Positions 42,316 to 50,601 of a stretch of DNA of 64,000 nucleotides are shown here, one piece after another. The stretch comes from CAVRXT01 sp049644285. Its GTDB lineage: Bacteria > Acidobacteriota > Terriglobia > Acidiferrales > UBA7541. A program made the translations under genes and the position numbers. The stretch is taken from NCBI GenBank assembly GCA_049644285.1, contig JBARRP010000080.1, forward strand, positions 1-64,000. The letters run 5' to 3'. The stretch's first letter is position 1, and every line of letters begins with the position of its first letter. The notes under the pieces are model-generated. The model searched no databases. It was given only the letters and a program-made list of their open reading frames with translations, and was not told where the DNA came from.

Positions 42316-42540
42316 ATGCTGACCGCCTTGCGCTACTACTGGATCATCGCCAAGGGATACCGGCTCCGCCCTTGGAAGAGTCCATATATTTATTGGCGCC
42401 TGGAAACCTTTTTCGGCCCTGAAGTGGATGACCTCAACGCGTCGAAATTTTTCCGGCTGATGTGGCGCGAGCGAGCGCGAATGAGACGATTCCTTCGCTG
42501 GGTCGAGGAACAACGCCACGAGCAGTGCAGGCCATCCTAA
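42316..42540 (+). CDS. small hypothetical protein
   Basis: A 74-residue basic, aromatic-rich protein (MLTALRYYWIIAKGYRLRPW, then SPYIYWRLETFFG). The ATG at 42316 is preferred because GGAG lies about ten bases upstream; a longer frame adds 15 unlikely residues. No domain was recognised. The amphipathic N-terminal helix could touch the membrane. Confidence 0.55.
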   Translation: MLTALRYYWIIAKGYRLRPWKSPYIYWRLETFFGPEVDDLNASKFFRLMWRERARMRRFLRWVEEQRHEQCRPS

Positions 42541-42631
42541 GATGCGAGCTGGGCCTCCTGCTGAGAAGTTTGACACGAGTCAGCTAATGCCTAGAAGTCC
42601 TTGAGCGTCCACCGAGCGGTCGTTCTAGGCG

Positions 42632-42637
42632 TATAAT
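42632..42637 (+). promoter_or_regulatory. consensus -10 upstream of amrS
   Basis: A perfect TATAAT, 33 bases before the amrS ATG. No good -35 lies at the usual distance, so it may need an activator or another sigma factor. Confidence 0.4.
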
Positions 42638-42670
42638 AGCGGCTAGGGGAACGGTTCCTGGAACGACGCG

Positions 42671-43795
42671 ATGCAAGATCTTAAAATCCTTCAAAAAACC
42701 GAGGCGCTGCACGAAGCCCGCTGGTGGGAACCCGAACCGGGCGGCAAGGCGCATTGCTACCTCTGCCCGAGGCACTGCCATATCGGAGATGGTCAAGCAG
42801 GTTTCTGCTTCATTCGCATGAACCACGGAGGAAAGCTCTACAGCCTCGGTTACGCCTCTCCGGCCGCCATTCAGATTGACCCGATCGAAAAGAAGCCGTT
42901 GAACCATTTTTTGCCCGGCACAAAGGTCTTCTCGATGGGAACAGCCGGCTGCAACATGGGTTGCTTCTTCTGCCAGAATTGGGACATCTCGAAATCGCGT
43001 TCCGACCAGGTTCATTCAAGCTACCTGCCGCCCGAAGACGTGGTTCTCCTGGCGATACGGTACGGATGTCCCTCGCTCGCGTTCACCTACAATGAGCCGA
43101 CGATCTGGGGCGAATACGTGATCGACATCTGCCACGCCGCGAAGGAATACGGGCTGAACACGGTTATGGTGACCAACGGATACGTCACCTACGAGGCTTT
43201 CCACGACATCTACGACCACATTGACGCTGCCAACGTGGACCTGAAGGCCTTCACCGAGCAGTTCTACGGCCGCATCACGCTGACGCATCTCGAGCCGGTG
43301 CTCGAAACATTGAAGTGGCTGAAGAACGAAACGAACGTCTGGTTCGAGATGACCAATCTCATGATTCCGACGCTCAACGACGATCCGGCCGAGACGCGAA
43401 AGCTTGCCGAATGGGTGCTCGAGAATCTGGGTCCGGATGTGCCGCTTCACTTCACCGCGTTCCACCCAGATTTCAAGTTGCAGGATAAGCCAAAAACGCC
43501 CCCCGAAACATTGCACCGCGCCCGAGCCATCGCTCGCGAAGTCGGACTTCACTATGTCTATGAGGGCAACATCTTCAGCGATGGAGCCCACACCTCTTGT
43601 CCCTCTTGTGGAAAGCTGCTTCTACGCCGCTCCTGGCACGAGGTCCTCGAGAATCATCTAAGAGATGGCCGCTGCCCGAATTGCGGGCATGAAATCCCGG
43701 GCCGTTGGCAAAATCCTCGCCGGACGACTCCCCTTAAGACGTACCAGAAAGCACAAGCGATCGCCGAAGAGAAATATGGCGAGTTGAATCTGTAG
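42671..43795 (+). CDS. amrS: AmmeMemoRadiSam system radical SAM enzyme
   Basis: A 374-residue radical SAM protein. The 4Fe-4S motif is Cys94-x3-Cys98-x2-Cys101 (CNMGCFFC). N-terminal cysteines (29, 32, 36, 46) form an extra metal site, and two C-terminal CxxC pairs (CPSCG, CPNCG) form a zinc ribbon normal for AmrS. The ending, CGHEIPGRW, is typical. The usual partners AmrA (AMMECR1) and AmrB (Memo) are not in this window. The reaction catalysed by the system is unknown. Confidence 0.9.
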   Translation: MQDLKILQKTEALHEARWWEPEPGGKAHCYLCPRHCHIGDGQAGFCFIRMNHGGKLYSLGYASPAAIQIDPIEKKPLNHFLPGTKVFSMGTAGCNMGCFFCQNWDISKSRSDQVHSSYLPPEDVVLLAIRYGCPSLAFTYNEPTIWGEYVIDICHAAKEYGLNTVMVTNGYVTYEAFHDIYDHIDAANVDLKAFTEQFYGRITLTHLEPVLETLKWLKNETNVWFEMTNLMIPTLNDDPAETRKLAEWVLENLGPDVPLHFTAFHPDFKLQDKPKTPPETLHRARAIAREVGLHYVYEGNIFSDGAHTSCPSCGKLLLRRSWHEVLENHLRDGRCPNCGHEIPGRWQNPRRTTPLKTYQKAQAIAEEKYGELNL

Positions 43796-43933
43796 CGCAA
43801 TCCACAGACGAACAATCCAGGCTTGAAGATGCAAGGGGGTTACCGGCCGGCTGATTGCTGAAAGCTGAACGCTGATGGCGTCGAACCCCGGCGAGATGTT
43901 TCTCGGCTCCGCGGCTGTCAGCGCAGCTCCAGG

Positions 43934-44575
43934 TCAGCCAAGATAGTACCCTGGGCCGACGCGCAAGTGATGGTGCCACGCGAGAGGAAAACTCCACCAA
44001 GCAATCGAACCAAGGATCGCTTGCCCGATGGCGAGTGGGATGATGTTTCGCTGGCGTGCGAACAGCCAGGCCATGACGCTTCCGCCGATGAATGTCAGTG
44101 GCACAAGAACCGGATTTGGCCAATGGCAAATGGCAAATAGGAATCCGGTGAGAACGGACGAAGCCCATGGTTTCGTCACGACCGAAATTACGCGATTGTT
44201 CAGCAGAGAGTTCAGCGCCACCTGCTGAAGAGTACAGAAAGCGAAATAGCCCCACAACCGATGAACGGAGGCTAGATTCGGCGGAATCCTTAGCGGCGAT
44301 CTCAGAATGAATCCAGTGACCAGCAGTCCGGCAGCCATCAGGCCATAAGCCAGTGCCGCCTGTTTTGTGGCGGGCCAAATATTGTCGGCCCGCCAGCCGA
44401 GCGTTTTCGGTGTGTCCTCGTGCAGCAGAAAGCTGCCGGCCAGCCAAATCGGAAACACCATCCAGGTCGGCGGTGCCGTGAATTGCAGCCGCCAGATGTA
44501 CCACTCGACGAAAACCGGCAACGAGAGAACTTCGAAAATCGCCAGACGACGAGCCAAATGCGAATTCATCGTCAT
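43934..44575 (-). CDS. CPBP-like intramembrane protein lacking catalytic Glu pair
   Basis: A 213-residue, roughly six-helix membrane protein with the layout of CPBP (Abi/Rce1-like) intramembrane proteases. Motif 2 is recognisable as FAICHWPNP and motif 3 as LAIGQAILG. Motif 1, normally EExxxR, reads QQVALNSLLNNR, so both catalytic glutamates are glutamine. It is likely a pseudo-protease or a family branch with another role. It is tail-to-tail with amrS and 16 bases after the next upstream gene, so possibly co-transcribed with it. Confidence 0.6.
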   Translation of the reverse strand: MTMNSHLARRLAIFEVLSLPVFVEWYIWRLQFTAPPTWMVFPIWLAGSFLLHEDTPKTLGWRADNIWPATKQAALAYGLMAAGLLVTGFILRSPLRIPPNLASVHRLWGYFAFCTLQQVALNSLLNNRVISVVTKPWASSVLTGFLFAICHWPNPVLVPLTFIGGSVMAWLFARQRNIIPLAIGQAILGSIAWWSFPLAWHHHLRVGPGYYLG

Positions 44576-44591
44576 TTCTACGGCTCGCGCC

Positions 44592-44936
44592 TCACAGCGA
44601 TTCCTCTGCCGCAGCGCCTTCGAGAAGCGTGCGAACCCAGCCTTCGAGCTGCTCTGAGGAGAAGGTCATGCGTGTGAAGAGTGCCTCCCATTCGATGTCG
44701 GGGAAGCCCTTTCGGGTCAGCGTGCTGGGTAACTGCTCGCGAATCACTTCGGGGCGACCACTTCCAATTTCAACGAGCGCTTCGAAAATGACGCCGTGAT
44801 CCGGATGGCACCAGTGATAGTTTTGGAGTCCCCGCGACGCAGATTTCCGCACCGCGTTGCCGGAGGCTTGGCACAGAGCGGACAGCACCATCTGCTCGGT
44901 TGCGATCCGTACTTCCTGGATCTGACGAGGGCACAT
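44592..44936 (-). CDS. hypothetical protein (DnaB-N-like pattern)
   Basis: A 114-residue helical protein. The pattern EQMVLSALCQ...DHGVIFEALVEIG...IREQLPSTLTRKGFPDIEW recalls the N-terminal helical domain of DnaB helicases or the primase-binding fold, but helicase domains are absent. No good alternative start was seen. Neighbour of the CPBP-like gene on the same strand. The resemblance is weak and no function is claimed. Confidence 0.5.
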   Translation of the reverse strand: MCPRQIQEVRIATEQMVLSALCQASGNAVRKSASRGLQNYHWCHPDHGVIFEALVEIGSGRPEVIREQLPSTLTRKGFPDIEWEALFTRMTFSSEQLEGWVRTLLEGAAAEESL

Positions 44937-45039
44937 CTCAGATTCGATGCTAGCGAGTTCGAGAGGTGGTTAACAGAGGGAAATAAGATCGCGGAAGGAA
45001 AAGGTCCCGAACCGGGGGGAGATCCCGAGGAGGAAGAAA

Positions 45040-45381
45040 TTAAGCCGCGACCGACTGGCCGGGTCTTACAAAATCAATCCGGTCCAGTGCCGCCGCCACT
45101 CCGAAAAAGTTTCCGTCTTCTCCGACAATTGAATCCACCCGCAGGGCTCTTCCGCTAGCGCGCACCAAAACTTTCATATCCTGCTCGCGCTCAAGAGGCA
45201 GTGAGAAAGTGAGCTCCATCTTCGTGCCGGCAGCGATGGGACCTTCAGAGTGAAAATAGATCCCGTGGGTCGAGATATCCCTCAAGTGGGCAGTGTGAAA
45301 CTCGGGCCGGTTGAGGCGCGAGACGCATACCTGCATAGGCAGGTAAAGCTCAAATCGTTTTGCACTCCGCCTTTCGGTCAC
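45040..45381 (-). CDS. PilZ domain protein
   Basis: A 113-residue single PilZ domain, the receptor fold for cyclic di-GMP. Motif 1 is RRSAKR (Arg-rich switch) and motif 2 is DISTHGIYF (D/N-x-S-x-x-G), both needed for ligand binding. The start is set at the GTG at 45381 (VTERRSAKRFE), six bases after a G6 run; an upstream start would add nine residues. It is the last of a minus-strand series with two other PilZ genes and a PilB/GspE ATPase, 252 bases after its neighbour. Confidence 0.8.
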   Translation of the reverse strand: MTERRSAKRFELYLPMQVCVSRLNRPEFHTAHLRDISTHGIYFHSEGPIAAGTKMELTFSLPLEREQDMKVLVRASGRALRVDSIVGEDGNFFGVAAALDRIDFVRPGQSVAA

Positions 45382-45632
45382 GGCATACCCCCCACACATT
45401 CGCTGCAACCCAAGTGCCAGCCTTCTCTAATGCTTCGGGGCGCTGATTCGAACACAGATGCTCGTCGAGGGGGAGGAGTGCGCTAGTACGCCGCAACACC
45501 CGATTAGGGAATTCCTTCCCTGTTCGGGAAGATTTTTCCGAGCGGGGTGCGAGAATTGGTACTAGTGCTATTTGGTCCTATATCTATCCTCCAACGCCAA
45601 CCGTCCTCCACAAAAATTCGGCGAGTGGCGCG

Positions 45633-46004
45633 TCAACCCCTCCGCGTGCGGACCCCGCTTTGGGCCTCGATTTGTCTCTCGATCGCCCGAACGGCCTCGG
45701 GAGAAATGTCTACAAATTCCACGCCCACGCCAACCCCGGGAAGACAGTAGCGCACCTCGCAACGCGTCGTGATTTCCTCGTGAGACCCAGCCAGTTGGAA
45801 TTGGACGGTCAGGACAGCTCCCTCCGGGAAAGTTCGCGTTGTGTTGATGAACATCCCGCGGGTGCTGAGATCCGGGGGTCGAGTCGAGATCTCCTCGCTG
45901 TGTCCCTCGTAGGTGACGCGCAGATCGCGGAGGCTGGTGTAGCGCGGTACCTCCCGCTGCACCGACCACTCTTTCTCATGATCGGACGGAGTCATTCTTT
46001 CCAT
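45633..46004 (-). CDS. PilZ domain protein coupled to PilB-like gene
   Basis: A 123-residue PilZ protein. Motif 2 reads DLSTRGMFI; the N-terminal switch has QREVPRY, a weaker RxxxR, so c-di-GMP affinity may be lower. AAGGAG precedes the ATG, which lies inside the end of the ATPase gene (13-base overlap). It should be made together with the ATPase and could regulate it directly, as PilZ-type proteins do for PilB and MshE. Confidence 0.8.
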   Translation of the reverse strand: MERMTPSDHEKEWSVQREVPRYTSLRDLRVTYEGHSEEISTRPPDLSTRGMFINTTRTFPEGAVLTVQFQLAGSHEEITTRCEVRYCLPGVGVGVEFVDISPEAVRAIERQIEAQSGVRTRRG

Positions 46005-47863
46005 GCTCCTTCCTGAACGAGTGAGCTGCCAACCGCAGACTGAGGGGCATCCGAGCCTTTACGCTTCTCCCCACAGTAGGGACAGAAGGAAAATGCCGGC
46101 GAGAGCTCCCGGCCGCAAGCCTGGCAGCTCAGCACCGCGATTGGCTCGAAGGGGATGACGCGGAGAACCTCGTCAACGGTCGTCAGACCCTGGCGAACTT
46201 TTTCAAGGGCGTATTCCTGCATGAGTCTCATGCCGTTGTTGCGCGCCAGCATACGAATCTCGTCGTTGCGGCCGCCGTTGCGGACGGCATTGCGCACGGG
46301 GTCGTCAAAGACCAACATTTCATAAATTCCGATCCGTCCCCGGTAACCCGTCTGATCGCAAATTTCACAGCCGACGGCGATCTGCTGGGTCGCCATCTCC
46401 GTCATTCCCACCTGCGCGAGCTTCGCGGCATGCTCCGGCGTCGACGGGATTTCGTGCTTGCAAGCGCACAGACGCCGAACCAGCCGCTGGGCTACGATGC
46501 CCGTCATCGAGGTGGCGATTTGGAACGTGGGAACTCCCAAATCAAGCAAGCGGGTGATGGCCGCGACGCTGTCATTCGTATGCAGGGTCGAAAGAACAAG
46601 GTGGCCGGTTTGAGCGGCCTTCAACGCAATCTCGGCCGTCTCGCGATCGCGAATTTCGCCCACCATGATGATGTTGGGGTCTTGGCGCAGAATCGAGCGG
46701 AGGCAATTCGCAAAAGTCAGACCCGCCTTGGTATTCACCTGAACCTGGTTCAGGCCGGGCACCGCATATTCGACGGGGTCTTCGACAGTGATGATGTTCA
46801 CGGTCGGTTTCCGGATCAGATTCAAGCAAGAATAGAGCGTCGTGCTCTTCCCCGAACCAGTGGGGCCGGTAACCAGGATCATGCCTTGGGGCAGCGCAAG
46901 CATCCGCGTCAAGCTATCGGCGATTTCCGGCGCCAGCCCCAAAGAAGTGAGCCCTTGGAGTGGTGCATCCGCTTCCAGGATTCTCATGACAACTTTTTCG
47001 CCGTACTGTGTCGGAAGGGTGGAAACACGCAGGTCGATCTTGCGCCCCGCTATTTTCACCAGGAAACGTCCATCCTGCGGGGCGCGACGCTCGGCGATAT
47101 CCATATCGGATAGGATCTTGATTCTTGAGACCACGGAATTCTGAAGGTTGCGGGGAACGCGGTCAAAATCGCGGAGCATCCCGTCGACCCGCAGCCGCAC
47201 AATGGTATCGGCCACTTGCGGCTCGATATGGATGTCGCTGGCCTGTTTGGCGGCCGCCGCCGCAATCGTGGCGGCCACCAGGCGGACCGCAGGCGTGGTT
47301 TTGTGCAGCAGTTCCGCTTGCATCTCCTGCATCGCATCGATGTTTCTCTGCAGCGAGCTGGTGGAGATGAATTCCATCCCCGTATCGCCTTCAGGTGCGG
47401 TCTCGCTGGCCACTTCGATGGATGCGGCTTCCTCCTGAACGCCGTACCATTTCTCGATGGCCGCCTCGATTTCGCCGCGGAAACCGAGCCGCGGAGCGAT
47501 CTCCATTCCCGTGAGGAAGCGAAGCTCGTCGATGACGTGAAGATTTTGAGGCTCAGCCATCGCCACCACGAGCCGTGTTCCTTCGCAATTCAGCGCAAGA
47601 GCGCAGCACCTCCGGGCTACTCCCTGGGGAATAAGTTTCAGAACCTCGGTGTCCACCTCGGCGATTTCACAATCGACGTAGGAGATTCGGATGACTTCCG
47701 ATAGCGCCGCGGCAAGGTCTTTTTTCGCGACCAGACCTCGCTCCAGCATCAACTCGCCCAAGTGAACCAGTTTGCCCTGCTGGTCTTCGATGACTTTATT
47801 CAGGTCGTCGGGGGAGATATGGCCCCGCTCGCGCAGGACCTCGCCAAGTTTCTTCTTTTTCAT
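45992..47863 (-). CDS. PilB/GspE-type secretion ATPase with C-terminal zinc ribbon
   Basis: A 623-residue hexameric ATPase for type IV pilus or type II secretion. Residues 1-140 are an MshE/GspE N-terminal domain (LGEVLRERGHISPDDLNKVI; LGELMLERGLVAKKDL), of the kind that binds c-di-GMP in MshE. Walker A GPTGSGKSTT starts at 333; Asp box VEDPVEYAVPG, Walker B IIMVGEIRDRETAEIA and His box STLHTNDS follow. Zinc cysteines CAC...CEIC are present. Past about 580 an extra ribbon CQACG...CPYCG is appended. The ATG at 47863 (MKKKKLGEV) begins the domain. No other pilus genes are in the window. Confidence 0.9.
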   Translation of the reverse strand: MKKKKLGEVLRERGHISPDDLNKVIEDQQGKLVHLGELMLERGLVAKKDLAAALSEVIRISYVDCEIAEVDTEVLKLIPQGVARRCCALALNCEGTRLVVAMAEPQNLHVIDELRFLTGMEIAPRLGFRGEIEAAIEKWYGVQEEAASIEVASETAPEGDTGMEFISTSSLQRNIDAMQEMQAELLHKTTPAVRLVAATIAAAAAKQASDIHIEPQVADTIVRLRVDGMLRDFDRVPRNLQNSVVSRIKILSDMDIAERRAPQDGRFLVKIAGRKIDLRVSTLPTQYGEKVVMRILEADAPLQGLTSLGLAPEIADSLTRMLALPQGMILVTGPTGSGKSTTLYSCLNLIRKPTVNIITVEDPVEYAVPGLNQVQVNTKAGLTFANCLRSILRQDPNIIMVGEIRDRETAEIALKAAQTGHLVLSTLHTNDSVAAITRLLDLGVPTFQIATSMTGIVAQRLVRRLCACKHEIPSTPEHAAKLAQVGMTEMATQQIAVGCEICDQTGYRGRIGIYEMLVFDDPVRNAVRNGGRNDEIRMLARNNGMRLMQEYALEKVRQGLTTVDEVLRVIPFEPIAVLSCQACGRELSPAFSFCPYCGEKRKGSDAPQSAVGSSLVQEGAWKE

Positions 47864-47941
47864 CTGGCGTGTCGAATCCGTGCTCGATATCGTTGATCGG
47901 AGGAGCTGGGGCTTCCCTGAACAGAACAACAGAGCGGGAGG

Positions 47942-48469
47942 CTACAGCACAGGGTCGTGAAGCAAGGCAGCGCCCTCTGCCTCCGTCAGAATTCCCTTGT
48001 GGATCAGCAGATGAATCATTCGCACCAGAGTCGCGTGATCGGAGCTTCGCAGCGGGCCCTGTTTTCGCGGTGCCGTCGAGTTCTCAAGAGCCACTGTCTT
48101 ATCCGCCGCCACTTCTCCCAGCCAAGTATCCAGCTCCACTTGCTGCTCCGGATTCAAGTCGCTAAACGCAATCCCCATACCCAGGCCGGTTTGGGAATAG
48201 ACGACCGAGCCACCCGTCTCGAATTTTGCCTTGCCCTTTTGAAGCGCGATTCGCACACAGGAGCCAACAGGAAAGGGAAGCATCGTATCGACAAAGCAGC
48301 CGCCCGGACCTAAGTCGGTGGTCCGAGTGGAAAAGCGTGCGCCGGAAACGAGTTCGATGACTTCCGCGGTGGCGGTAAATTGCATTCGGGCGGTTCCGCG
48401 GCGTTCGGCGGCTTCTGTCGCCACTTTGGGTCCGCTCGAAGAACCGTGCTTTATGGATGAGTCGCGCAT
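47942..48469 (-). CDS. PilZ domain protein, upstream of PilB-like gene
   Basis: A 175-residue protein: a Ser-rich lead, then a PilZ domain (about 25-125) with ERRGTAR as the Arg switch and DLGPGGCFVD as motif 2 (Ser replaced by Gly). A C-terminal helical segment follows (LVRMIHLLIHKGILTEAEGA), which resembles short tails of acidobacterial PilZ proteins. AAGGGTG precedes the ATG at 48469; the longer frame adds 37 poor residues. It leads the ATPase gene by 78 bases on the same strand, so the order is PilZ-ATPase-PilZ-PilZ. Confidence 0.8.
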   Translation of the reverse strand: MRDSSIKHGSSSGPKVATEAAERRGTARMQFTATAEVIELVSGARFSTRTTDLGPGGCFVDTMLPFPVGSCVRIALQKGKAKFETGGSVVYSQTGLGMGIAFSDLNPEQQVELDTWLGEVAADKTVALENSTAPRKQGPLRSSDHATLVRMIHLLIHKGILTEAEGAALLHDPVL

Positions 48470-48819
48470 TCTGGCACCCTTTCGGTCCGCACCTGGAAGA
48501 TTGCTCTTGCAGCATTCGACGGAGTCAGAAGCCGCCGCAAGCCAACGAATATTGTCCCTCTCGCTCTCTGCCGCGAACAAGGCGAATTGACCTTACCTTG
48601 TCCAAAAGGGAACAGGTGTTTCTTCCTCATGAGCTTGCCAGAGGAGAACACCGACGAGCGCGCCACCTCGTGAGCCGGCATGCCTCGATTCGGATTCCTT
48701 GATTCCGGGCGCAATCCGTTTGCGAGATTGATTATTCGTCCCGAAACCTTTAGTCTGCTCTGGTCTTACCGGCAGGGCCTTTCGCTTTCAAGAAGAGAAG
48801 CAGCTTGGGAGGCCTCTTC

Positions 48820-49626
48820 ATGCGGCCAGGGGAGCAGCTTAGGGACCTGAGGAATCGGCTGGGAATCACCACCCGTGAGGTCGAGGATTACAGCCGGAGG
48901 ATTGCCGAATCCGAAGGCAACGAGGACTTTTATATCTCCAATGCCTGGCTCACCCAACTGGAGAACAAGAATTCGATTCCGAGTATCTACAAGCTGTACA
49001 GCCTGAGCATCATCTACCGGACGCGCTTCGCCGATCTGCTGAGCATCTTCGGAGTCGAGCTCGAACGAAGCACCGGGTATCAGCTTTCCACCCCGCTTGA
49101 CAAAACCCACCTCGCCTCAATCGAACCTCCCGACCCCCGCAAGGCGGTGATGTTTCCGGTTCGATTCGATAAGGGATTCAGCCTTGAAAAAACCAGCCTG
49201 ATCTCGAGGATGGTGGAGATCTGGGGCGAAGTCCCCATCGCCCTGATTCAGAACCTGGACGTGCGCCATTGCCAGTACGGTTACATCGGTCTCCAGGATT
49301 TCACGCTCTATCCGCTCCTTCGCCCGGGTTCGTTCGTCCAGATTGACGACCAGATGAATCGAGTCCAGGTCTCGAACTGGCGGACGGAGTTCGACCGGCC
49401 AATCTATTTCGTCGAGCTGCACGACGGATACGCCTGTTCGTGGTGTGAGCTGCGGGGAACAGTGCTGACTTTAATCGCCCATCCGCTTTCGCCCTGCGGC
49501 ATCCGGCAGTTTGACTATCCGGACGAAGCGGAGATCGTGGGGCAGGTCACCGGAGTTGCGATGCGTCTAGTGAACCACTCCGACGAGCCTTCCGGCGGCA
49601 CTCCACGATTGCCAAAGCGATCTTGA
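48820..49626 (+). CDS. HTH (XRE-like) transcriptional regulator
   Basis: A 268-residue protein. The N-terminus (1-75) is a Cro/CI-type helix-turn-helix (LRDLRNRLGITTREVEDYSR ... NAWLTQLENKNSIPSIYKLY) with a slightly enlarged turn. The remainder is beta-rich with PVRFDKGF, YPLLRPGSFVQID and WCELRG motifs and looks like a LexA/S24-type or cupin-like C-terminal domain without a Ser-Lys catalytic pair. GGGAGG lies seven bases before the ATG at 48820. It runs head-on into a four-gene operon and overlaps its last gene by 80 bases. Confidence 0.75.
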   Translation: MRPGEQLRDLRNRLGITTREVEDYSRRIAESEGNEDFYISNAWLTQLENKNSIPSIYKLYSLSIIYRTRFADLLSIFGVELERSTGYQLSTPLDKTHLASIEPPDPRKAVMFPVRFDKGFSLEKTSLISRMVEIWGEVPIALIQNLDVRHCQYGYIGLQDFTLYPLLRPGSFVQIDDQMNRVQVSNWRTEFDRPIYFVELHDGYACSWCELRGTVLTLIAHPLSPCGIRQFDYPDEAEIVGQVTGVAMRLVNHSDEPSGGTPRLPKRS

Positions 49627-50017
49627 GATTCGAGGCAAACAGGTGCGCCGCAATCCGATTGGCGCCCAGTGGAATCGTCACTCGATACGGCTCGAGCTCC
49701 CGCCACATTTCCAGGACTTGGTCCATCTCCGAAGGAACGGATTCGAGATACTCTCGCAGGTCATTCACCAGCTCTTGTAAAGGCTTGTTCACCAAACTTT
49801 TGAAAAGTTCTTGGTGGCAAGCTGCAAGGACGGTCGAAGCGGTTTCTTCGCTGAAGCGCTGGGCAAAGCCGTCATGGTAATACTTGCCGGTGTTGTAATC
49901 CCGGGTGGAGGCCAGGTAGATCAATTTGCCGATGTCAGTGGGGAAAGAAGCAAGCGTGTGGTGTTTGAGCTCTTCGCTGGCCTTGCTCACATCCATGCGC
50001 GTGAATCTTGTATTCAT
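49547..50017 (-). CDS. hypothetical protein, last gene of the peptide operon
   Basis: A 156-residue mostly helical protein (FPTDIGKLIYLASTRDYNTGKYYHDGFAQRF is the most distinctive part, from about residue 25). No family recognised. The ATG at 50017 is preceded by GAGG with seven bases spacing. It begins 14 bases after the stop of the single-span membrane protein. Its 3' 80 bases overlap the end of the HTH gene on the other strand. Confidence 0.6.
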   Translation of the reverse strand: MNTRFTRMDVSKASEELKHHTLASFPTDIGKLIYLASTRDYNTGKYYHDGFAQRFSEETASTVLAACHQELFKSLVNKPLQELVNDLREYLESVPSEMDQVLEMWRELEPYRVTIPLGANRIAAHLFASNLKIALAIVECRRKARRSGSLDASQLR

Positions 50018-50031
50018 GGCCAAGCCTCAGC

Positions 50032-50601
50032 TCACAGAGGAAAGATTCTTGGGCCCTGCTCTGCGCCGGCTCGCGAGGGGTCCAGCTTCACGAAGAGGTT
50101 TCCGGACGCGGCGCACACTCTCTCCGCCACCGCGGTGGTGAAACCAACCATCCTTCGGACACGGAGTGGTCCTCGCAGCCGGATCGAGTTCAGAAGGGCT
50201 GCATACGCCGCGAGAAAGAGAAAGTAGGTGAATGCGAGCTTGAATTCCTGCGCGGGATTGAGCTCGCTCTCCTGTCTGGCGAACCGCAGATGGAAGCGGA
50301 ATAGACGTTCTACCTGCTCTCGAGTATGCCGCAACCACAAAATCGCCAGCTTCTTGCGCTCCTCTTCCAATTGCCGTTCAATTTGGGCGTCTCCCTCGTT
50401 GGCCACGAAAGCGAAATCAGCGGGCCCGAGGATCCTTTCTACCAACCCGGAAGGGAGCAACTCGCCGCGAAGGGTGTTCAACGCTTCTTCGGCTTCTTCG
50501 TAGCCGGTGCTCTCCCCGATCTCTCCGCGCGATTTCAGCAACCACACCAGCACGACCAACAGCAACCCGCTGATGATCAGAAAGGGCAGCAAGGAGCTCA
50601 T
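50032..50601 (-). CDS. hypothetical membrane-anchored protein
   Basis: A 189-residue protein with one strong N-terminal membrane helix (MSSLLPFLIISGLLLVVLVW), a charged helical region (EEERKKLAILWLRHTREQVE) and a moderately hydrophobic segment near 125-140 (LAFTYFLFLAAYAALL). The start overlaps the stop of the upstream membrane gene (ATGA, 50598-50601). No family recognised. Confidence 0.65.
   Translation of the reverse strand: MSSLLPFLIISGLLLVVLVWLLKSRGEIGESTGYEEAEEALNTLRGELLPSGLVERILGPADFAFVANEGDAQIERQLEEERKKLAILWLRHTREQVERLFRFHLRFARQESELNPAQEFKLAFTYFLFLAAYAALLNSIRLRGPLRVRRMVGFTTAVAERVCAASGNLFVKLDPSRAGAEQGPRIFPL

Noticed and set aside
42601..42637. TTGAGC as -35 for the TATAAT at 42632
   Set aside because: The spacing of 25 bases is too long for a sigma70 promoter.
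45517..45540. CTTCCC-TGTTC-GGGAAG hairpin as terminator
   Set aside because: The T-run lies on the plus strand side, where no gene is being transcribed; the stem is only six bases.
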